A program made the translations under genes and the position numbers. A stretch of 64,000 bases of DNA from Asticcacaulis sp. AC402 (GTDB lineage: Bacteria; Pseudomonadota; Alphaproteobacteria; Caulobacterales; Caulobacteraceae), in assembly GCF_000495835.1 (NCBI RefSeq), contig NZ_AWGC01000012.1:1-64000 (forward strand). The letters run 5' to 3'. Below, in pieces: positions 58,870 through 64,000 of this stretch. Numbering within the stretch: position 1 is the stretch's first letter; each line of letters begins with the position of its first letter. A model generated the notes under the pieces. The model saw nothing but the letters and a program-made list of their open reading frames with translations. It ran no database searches and was not told where the DNA came from.

Positions 58870-61011
58870 ATGTCTCTGACCTCGATCATGAATATCGGCG
58901 TGTCCGGCCTGATGACGGCCCAGGACCAGCTGCGTGTCACGTCCGACAATATCTCCAACGTCAATACGCCGGGCTATATCCGTAAAGTGGCCCACCAGAC
59001 CGCCGTCAATATCGGCGGCAAGGGCATGGGCGTCACGTCCGGCCAGGTCACCCTGGCCGCCGACCGCTACCTTCAGGCCGCTGCCATGAAGGCGTCCTCG
59101 ACCGCCGCCGCCGCCGATGTCACCTATGAACTGCTCGACCAGATTCAGGCGCAGTTCGGTGACATCACCGACAGCAGCAACCTGTTCAACCAGGCGGCAA
59201 CCGCCCTGTCTTCGATGGCCGAGGCGGCGGAAGATCCGACTTCCAACGCCAGCCGCCAGCAAACCCTCAGCAATCTGTCGAGCTTCCTCGCCGAGGGCGG
59301 GCGCATCTCGGCGCGCATCCAGACCATCCGCAGCGACGCCGACGCCCGCATTTCGTCATCGGTCAAGTCGGTCAACGACCTGCTCAAGAACATCAGCGAC
59401 CTGAATGCCACCATTTCGGCCGCGACCGTGGCCGGTGACGACGCCACCGGCGCCCAGACCACCCAGACCCGGTACATCAACGAGCTATCCAAACTGGTGG
59501 ATGTCAATGTCAGCCAGAACGAAAACGGCGGCGTCACCGTGCGCACCAATTCAGGCATGTACCTGGCCGGCGACAAGTACGCCACGCTGAGCTACCAGCC
59601 GACTTCGGGGGTCGATGCCACGACCAGCTTCGGCGCCATCGTCGTTACCGGGATCAACGGCGAAAAGCGCGACCTGGCCGACAACCTACAGTCCGGCGAG
59701 ATCAAGGGCCTGATGGACCTGCGCGACAAATCGTCCGTGGCCGTCAACGGTCAGCTCAACGAGTATATGACCCAGTTCGCCGAACAGCTGAACGCCGCCC
59801 ACAACCAGGGAACCTCCGTCCCGGCATCGGCCGTCCTGACCGGCAAAAAGCTGAGCCTCACGCAGGAAGAGGCCATGTCCGGCTTTGCCGGCCAGACCAA
59901 CCTGGTGACTCTGGATGCGTCGGGCAACATCACGCACCGAATGGCGATCGATTTCACAGCCGGCACCTGGTCGATGGATAACGGCGCCACGACCGGCAGT
60001 TTCACGCCGGGCAGCTTCGCCAGCGATATGACTTCAGCCTTTGGCGGACACGCTACCATAGGCTTTGCCAATGGCCGCATGACCCTGAACGCCAGCGGCC
60101 TCAACGGCAATGCCGGCATTGCCATCGTCGATCCGGCCGCCGCCGGCACGACGTCGCCCTCCAACAAGCAGGGCCAGGGCTTTTCGCACTATTTCGGGCT
60201 CAATGACCTGGTCACGACACAGGTGCCGACCACCTACCGCACCGGCCTGGCCGCCACGTCCGACAGCGGCTTTTCCACCGGCACAGTCAGCTTTCAGCTG
60301 AAGTCCCCCAAAGGCGCTTCCCTGGCCAGTATTGATTTTTCGCCCGCCGCCGGCCAGACCATGGCCGACATGGTCAATGCGCTGAACAACAGCACGACCG
60401 GTGTCGGCCGCTATGGCACCTTCTCGCTGGACACCAACGGCCAGTTGAGTTTTCAGGGCTTCGGCACGCCCGCCAATACCCTGGCGATTAAATCGGACTC
60501 GACCTCGCGGCTGGGCACCGGCGCGACGTTTGGCCAGTTCTTCGGCGTCGGCGGCACATCGGCGACGGTTGCGTCCGGACTGGAGATACGCGCCGCTGTC
60601 TACAATGAGCCAAGGAACCTGGCCCTGGCTCAGGTCAACCTCAACACCACGGGGGGGCTGGGCGCCCTGGTTACGGGTGATGGCTCCAACGGTCTGAACA
60701 TTTCCGACATCGCGTCGAAATCCACCCTCTTTGCCAGGAACGGACTGAACAGCGGCGGTGCCTCGACCCTGGAGCGCTACGGTTCGGACCTGGCCGGCCA
60801 GGTTGGCAATCTCGCTGCCAACGCCAAAAGCCAGAAGGAAAGCAACGAATCGCTGTTGGCCGAAGCTCAGTCGCGCCGCGACGCCTATGAAGGTGTCAAT
60901 CTCGACGAAGAACTGGTCAACCTCACCATTTATCAGCAGGGCTACAGTGCCGCAGGCCGACTCATCCAGACGGCCAAGGACTTGTACGATGTCCTGCTTA
61001 ACATGATTTAG
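58870..61011 (+). CDS. flgK: Flagellar hook-associated protein 1 (FlgK)
   Basis: 713 residues. The N-terminus MSLTSIMNIGVSGLMTAQDQLRVTSDNISNVNTPGYIRK carries the flagellar rod/hook signature (SDNISNVNTPGY), and the C-terminus EELVNLTIYQQGYSAAGRLIQTAKDLYDVLLNMI completes the coiled pair. The long central part is variable. FlgK forms the hook-filament junction and is exported by the flagellar type III system. Followed after 11 bp by flgL. Confidence 0.96.
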   Translation: MSLTSIMNIGVSGLMTAQDQLRVTSDNISNVNTPGYIRKVAHQTAVNIGGKGMGVTSGQVTLAADRYLQAAAMKASSTAAAADVTYELLDQIQAQFGDITDSSNLFNQAATALSSMAEAAEDPTSNASRQQTLSNLSSFLAEGGRISARIQTIRSDADARISSSVKSVNDLLKNISDLNATISAATVAGDDATGAQTTQTRYINELSKLVDVNVSQNENGGVTVRTNSGMYLAGDKYATLSYQPTSGVDATTSFGAIVVTGINGEKRDLADNLQSGEIKGLMDLRDKSSVAVNGQLNEYMTQFAEQLNAAHNQGTSVPASAVLTGKKLSLTQEEAMSGFAGQTNLVTLDASGNITHRMAIDFTAGTWSMDNGATTGSFTPGSFASDMTSAFGGHATIGFANGRMTLNASGLNGNAGIAIVDPAAAGTTSPSNKQGQGFSHYFGLNDLVTTQVPTTYRTGLAATSDSGFSTGTVSFQLKSPKGASLASIDFSPAAGQTMADMVNALNNSTTGVGRYGTFSLDTNGQLSFQGFGTPANTLAIKSDSTSRLGTGATFGQFFGVGGTSATVASGLEIRAAVYNEPRNLALAQVNLNTTGGLGALVTGDGSNGLNISDIASKSTLFARNGLNSGGASTLERYGSDLAGQVGNLAANAKSQKESNESLLAEAQSRRDAYEGVNLDEELVNLTIYQQGYSAAGRLIQTAKDLYDVLLNMI

Positions 61012-61022
61012 GGCGCTTCCAA

Positions 61023-61943
61023 ATGCGTGTCTCTACTTCTGCCACCTGGTCCAACGCCCTGAACAACCTGATGAAGGCTCAGGAGCGCCAGAACGCCGCC
61101 AATGACCGGGTGTCGACTCAAAAGGTCGCCACCGACCTGATGGGCTATGGACGGTCATCCGAAATCATCGCCGCCTACCAGGCGACGCTGGCCAAGACGA
61201 GCAGTTACATCGCCGTCAACAAGTCGGTGGCCGAGCGGTTGAACAGCCAGGACCTGGCGCTGAACACCACCAGCGAGGGCGCCAGCAACGCCAAGGAAGC
61301 CATCTTGAACGCCCTGGCATCGAACAGCGGCGCCTCGCTGATGGAAACCATACAGGGCGCTTTTTCGATCGCCCTGCAGGGTCTGAACTTCGAACACCAC
61401 GGCCAGTACCTGTTCGCCGGCGGCAATGACAGCCAGGATCCGATCACGGTTGGCAGCCTGTCGGAACTGGCGCAGACCGATATCGACGACGTTTTCGCCA
61501 ACGGCAATGTCAGGAAGACATCGCGCATCGACGCCAGCACAACCTTGCGCACCGGCATGTTAGCCTCGGAGCTGGGCGGCGACATGATGCAGTTGTTCAA
61601 GGATATCCAGGAATTCAACAGCGGTCCCGACGGTCCGTTCGGTACCCAGTTGACCGAAGCCCAGAAAGTCTTTCTCACTCAGAAATCTGGCCAGTTTTCC
61701 GCCGTCTACGACGAACTGGTTGAGCAGACCTCACTGAACGGCACACTGCAGAAACGCGTCGAAACCAGCCAGGGGGCGCTGGAAAGCCAGGCAAGTTCGC
61801 TGAACGAGCTGATCGGCTCGCGGACGGAAGCCGACATGGCCTCGGCCTACACCGCCCTGCAGCAGGCCCAGGTATCGGTCCAGGCGTCAGCCCAGGTCCT
61901 GTCCGACCTGCAGTCGTCGAGCCTGCTTAACCTGTTGCGGTAG
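61023..61943 (+). CDS. flgL: Flagellar hook-associated protein 3 (FlgL)
   Basis: 306 residues with a flagellin-like N-terminus (RVSTSATWSNALNNLMKAQERQNAANDRVSTQKVATDLMGYG) and C-terminus (ADMASAYTALQQAQVSVQASAQVLSDLQSSSLLNLLR). The length and the position after flgK identify FlgL rather than flagellin. It is the second junction protein between hook and filament. Confidence 0.93.
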   Translation: MRVSTSATWSNALNNLMKAQERQNAANDRVSTQKVATDLMGYGRSSEIIAAYQATLAKTSSYIAVNKSVAERLNSQDLALNTTSEGASNAKEAILNALASNSGASLMETIQGAFSIALQGLNFEHHGQYLFAGGNDSQDPITVGSLSELAQTDIDDVFANGNVRKTSRIDASTTLRTGMLASELGGDMMQLFKDIQEFNSGPDGPFGTQLTEAQKVFLTQKSGQFSAVYDELVEQTSLNGTLQKRVETSQGALESQASSLNELIGSRTEADMASAYTALQQAQVSVQASAQVLSDLQSSSLLNLLR

Positions 61944-61983
61944 TTTTTCTCCCTCCAACGGGAGGCGGAAGCGAAGGATCTAT

Positions 61984-62063
61984 AGCGCAATCCGATAAGG
62001 TGGACACCACTCGCACGGGCGCTCCCGTTTTCGGAAAAATTGCGCGACAAAACAAAAGCTTAT
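61984..62063. repeat. Family-2 repeat, copy 9, left part
   Basis: AGCGCAATCCGATAAGGTGG...TTGCGCGACAAAACAAAAGC: the right-hand portion of the family-2 consensus as in copy 8. The rest of this copy is found at 62211-62251, on the other side of a family-1 element. Confidence 0.85.
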
Positions 62064-62210
62064 ATCAAGCCTCATAAAGAATGACGCTTGATATTCGCAT
62101 TTTTTCAGCTCAAGCGCCGCATGGCTCCTCGCAAAAGCTCGGGCGCCCCAGAAAGGTACGCTGGCGCGCTTGCCAACCCACGATGAGTCAAGGTCATCGT
62201 GGATTGGTAT
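62064..62210 (-). repeat. Family-1 MITE-like repeat, copy E, inserted in a family-2 repeat
   Basis: ATATCAAGCCTCAT...GGATTGGTAT, 147 bp, same longer variant as copies A and B. Flanking DNA on both sides is the two halves of one family-2 element, so this is a clear insertion event. Confidence 0.88.
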
Positions 62211-62251
62211 TGGAGCGAGATGGCGATTCCACCTGAAGTCATCCCGCTCTA
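62211..62251. repeat. Family-2 repeat, copy 9, right part
   Basis: GGAGCGAGATGGCGATTCC...CATCCCGCTCTA, the AGAGCGGG hairpin half of the element. Its last bases, on the minus strand, form the TAG stop of the ExoD-like gene. Confidence 0.8.
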
Positions 62252-62902
62252 AACAACCTTACCTAACAGGTTCAGAGCCTCGTCCCACAGCCATACCACG
62301 GCTGCGAGAGCATATTTGCCGCCGAAATAGACCCAGGTGCCGGCGCCGACGGCGACCGGAATCGACAACAGCATGAACAGTCCGTCGCGTTGCAAAACTG
62401 CCAGTCCGGTCAACACGACCGCGACGCCGGGAATGACATTGGCACCCGGCATCGGCAGGATCAGGATCAAGGCCATCACGAGGGTCTGGACGCCGGCATA
62501 GACCATGGCCGGTCGACGCGTCATCATGCGCATCCGAGGCTTGGCCAGGACTTCGATCTTGCGCAGCACCGCTCCGCAGGCGTTCAGGGCACCCCGCAGA
62601 TGCTCGCCCTTGAAGCTCCATCTTTTGACGAAAGCCGGCATCCAGAGCGACCTCGCGCCGAAAATCATCTGCAGCGCCGGGCCGATCAGCAACAGGCCGA
62701 AAATGGTCGATATGCCTGGAATATTGGGAATGCAGATGGGCAGCGACAGGATCAGCAGGAGCAGGCCGACCGCCCGCCCTTCGAGCTGGCCCAGAAGCTC
62801 GCCCACGGATATGCGATCGCCGTCCAGCCGCGCCGCCAGATCGCAAATGATCCTGGACGCCGGAACATCGTCCGAACGCATCATGTGTTCCGTGAATCCC
62901 AT
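62249..62902 (-). CDS. exoD: Exopolysaccharide synthesis protein ExoD-like
   Basis: 217 residues of the ExoD family: SRIICDLAARLDGDRISVGELLGQLEGRAVGLLLLILSLPICIPNIPGISTIFGLLLIGPALQM is the conserved core (key LG.RA.G.LLL.L.LP..IP). Three to four membrane segments follow. ExoD was named for exopolysaccharide and alkaline-pH phenotypes in rhizobia; its biochemistry is unknown. The TAG stop overlaps the end of a family-2 repeat. Divergent from mnmA. Confidence 0.9.
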   Translation of the reverse strand: MGFTEHMMRSDDVPASRIICDLAARLDGDRISVGELLGQLEGRAVGLLLLILSLPICIPNIPGISTIFGLLLIGPALQMIFGARSLWMPAFVKRWSFKGEHLRGALNACGAVLRKIEVLAKPRMRMMTRRPAMVYAGVQTLVMALILILPMPGANVIPGVAVVLTGLAVLQRDGLFMLLSIPVAVGAGTWVYFGGKYALAAVVWLWDEALNLLGKVV

Positions 62903-63032
62903 GCCGCCGCATCTCCCGTGAGATTCCCCTCATAGGGTAAATGGTGCAACGGTTCGACTGATTTTTTGATTGTGTTCCGTCCCGAGGCTCCAGCACTGGC
63001 AATTTGCCGCCACTTCCCTTATTTACACGGCC

Positions 63033-64000
63033 ATGAAGGCCTGCCCCATACCTCTGATCGAGTCCGCTGACCTGGATGCCGCCATCGCCGCGACGCGCGC
63101 AAGCGTCGGCCTTCCGGCCGGTGCGCGCGTGGTCGCTGCCATGTCCGGCGGGGTCGATTCGACCGTGGTTGCCGCCCTGCTCCATGTCGCTGGCTACGAA
63201 GTCATCGGCGTGACTCTGCAGCTCTACGACCATGGCGCGGCGCTGAAGAAGGCCGGTGCCTGCTGCGCCGGCCAGGACATCCACGACGCCCGCATGGCGG
63301 CCGAAAAGATCGGTATCGCCCATTATGTGCTGGACTACGAAAGCCGATTCCGCGAACAGGTTATAGAGGAATTCGCCGATTCCTACCTGCGCGGTGAAAC
63401 CCCGGTGCCCTGCATCCGCTGCAACCAGAGTGTCAAGTTCAACGACCTCCTGCAAGTCGCCCGCGACCTGGGCGCCGAGGCCATGGCGACCGGCCACTAT
63501 GTCGAGCGCAGCGACAAGGACGGCGTTGTGTCCCTGCGCCGCGCCAGCGACCAGAGCCGCGACCAGAGCTATTTCCTGTTCGCCACCACGCGCGACCAAC
63601 TCGACTATCTTCGCTTTCCGCTAGCCGGCATCCCCAAGCCCCAGGTCCGCGACATCGCCGTCCAGCTGGGGTTGAAGGTGGCGCAAAAGCCCGACAGTCA
63701 GGACATCTGTTTCGTGCCGGAAGGCAAGTACACCAACCTGATCGACCGCCTGCGGCCACAGGGACGCGAAAAAGGCGCCATCCGTCATATCGACGGCCGG
63801 GTGCTGGGCAGCCATGACGGCATTACCGGCTATACGATCGGCCAGCGCCGCGGGCTGAATGTCGCGGTGGGTGAGCCGCTGTTCGTGGTCAGGATCGATC
63901 CCGACGCCAAGGAAATCCTGGTTGGCCCGCGTGAGGCCCTGCTGACGCGCGCTCTGACCTTGAAGGAAACCAACTGGCTGGGCAGCGAGGCCGACTTTGC
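63033..64000 (+). CDS. mnmA: tRNA-specific 2-thiouridylase MnmA (3' end outside window)
   Basis: The first 322 codons of MnmA, which thiolates U34 of Lys, Glu and Gln tRNAs. The PP-loop [16 protein letters not shown], the catalytic cysteine region [38 protein letters not shown] with the second catalytic cysteine, and [15 protein letters not shown] are all present. ATG 63033 gives a normal N-terminus. The gene is open to the end of the window; only the last few dozen residues should be missing. Confidence 0.96.
   Translation, partial: MKACPIPLIESADLDAAIAATRASVGLPAGARVVAAMSGGVDSTVVAALLHVAGYEVIGVTLQLYDHGAALKKAGACCAGQDIHDARMAAEKIGIAHYVLDYESRFREQVIEEFADSYLRGETPVPCIRCNQSVKFNDLLQVARDLGAEAMATGHYVERSDKDGVVSLRRASDQSRDQSYFLFATTRDQLDYLRFPLAGIPKPQVRDIAVQLGLKVAQKPDSQDICFVPEGKYTNLIDRLRPQGREKGAIRHIDGRVLGSHDGITGYTIGQRRGLNVAVGEPLFVVRIDPDAKEILVGPREALLTRALTLKETNWLGSEADF

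Overview
The window is a 64 kb piece of a GC-rich alphaproteobacterial chromosome, most likely from the Caulobacteraceae (Asticcacaulis-like). The evidence is inferential: an HslV with a short propeptide, a hemC-hemD-Mic60-like-hemY cluster divergent from tsaD-gpsA, a sigma-54 type promoter in front of flgK-flgL, GANTC (CcrM-type) sites clustered at some starts, TonB-dependent uptake and plant-polysaccharide hydrolases. Most of it is ordinary core genome with short intergenic gaps.

Layout. 0.1-4.3 kb: nth, an acetyltransferase/MazG-like pair, a secreted esterase, a low-molecular-weight tyrosine phosphatase, and two DUF3144-like genes, the first broken by one nonsense codon. 4.3-7.3 kb: hslV, a small membrane protein, an AAC(6')-like acetyltransferase, then hslU. 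7.7-16.7 kb: DUF1275 protein, remains of a GH26 mannanase gene, a MoeB/ThiF enzyme, a cytochrome c, a YitT-like protein with a lysine-rich repeat tail, rlmN, a DUF350 protein with a protease-fold protein lacking catalytic residues, and alkA/DUF1905/GST/MOSC genes. 17-27 kb: acs, a creatininase-family amidohydrolase, htpG, a membrane-fused spermidine synthase-like protein, a YCII-like protein and an SdpR/SdpI-like pair. 27-36 kb: GH9 cellulase coupled to gpsA and tsaD, then hemC, hemD, Mic60-like, hemY and tRNA-Thr(CGT).

35.9-41.8 kb is an integrated element. It lies between a 53-bp repeat of the tRNA-Thr 3' end (35943-35995 and 41776-41828) and carries a tyrosine integrase, an excisionase-like HTH protein, small phage-type genes, and one AT-rich gene of unknown function. 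No capsid or terminase gene is visible, so it looks like a small satellite or a decayed prophage.

42-64 kb: an AraD1/GguC-like sugar-acid enzyme next to a TonB receptor, glpQ, an ABC-2 exporter, phoD, a 977-residue glycine-rich/RTX protein, a secreted Cys-rich protein, murJ-trpS-PCuAC, flgK-flgL, exoD and the start of mnmA.

The most unusual feature across the window is its repeats. One family of about 100-120 bp (AGAGCGGG...CGGATTGCGCT) sits on gene stop codons in most of its copies. A second, MITE-like family (ATACCAA...TTGGTAT, about 135-160 bp, five copies) has jumped into a copy of the first. A third element ends inside the htpG stop codon. Three further hairpins have arms made of 9-10 nt tandem words.
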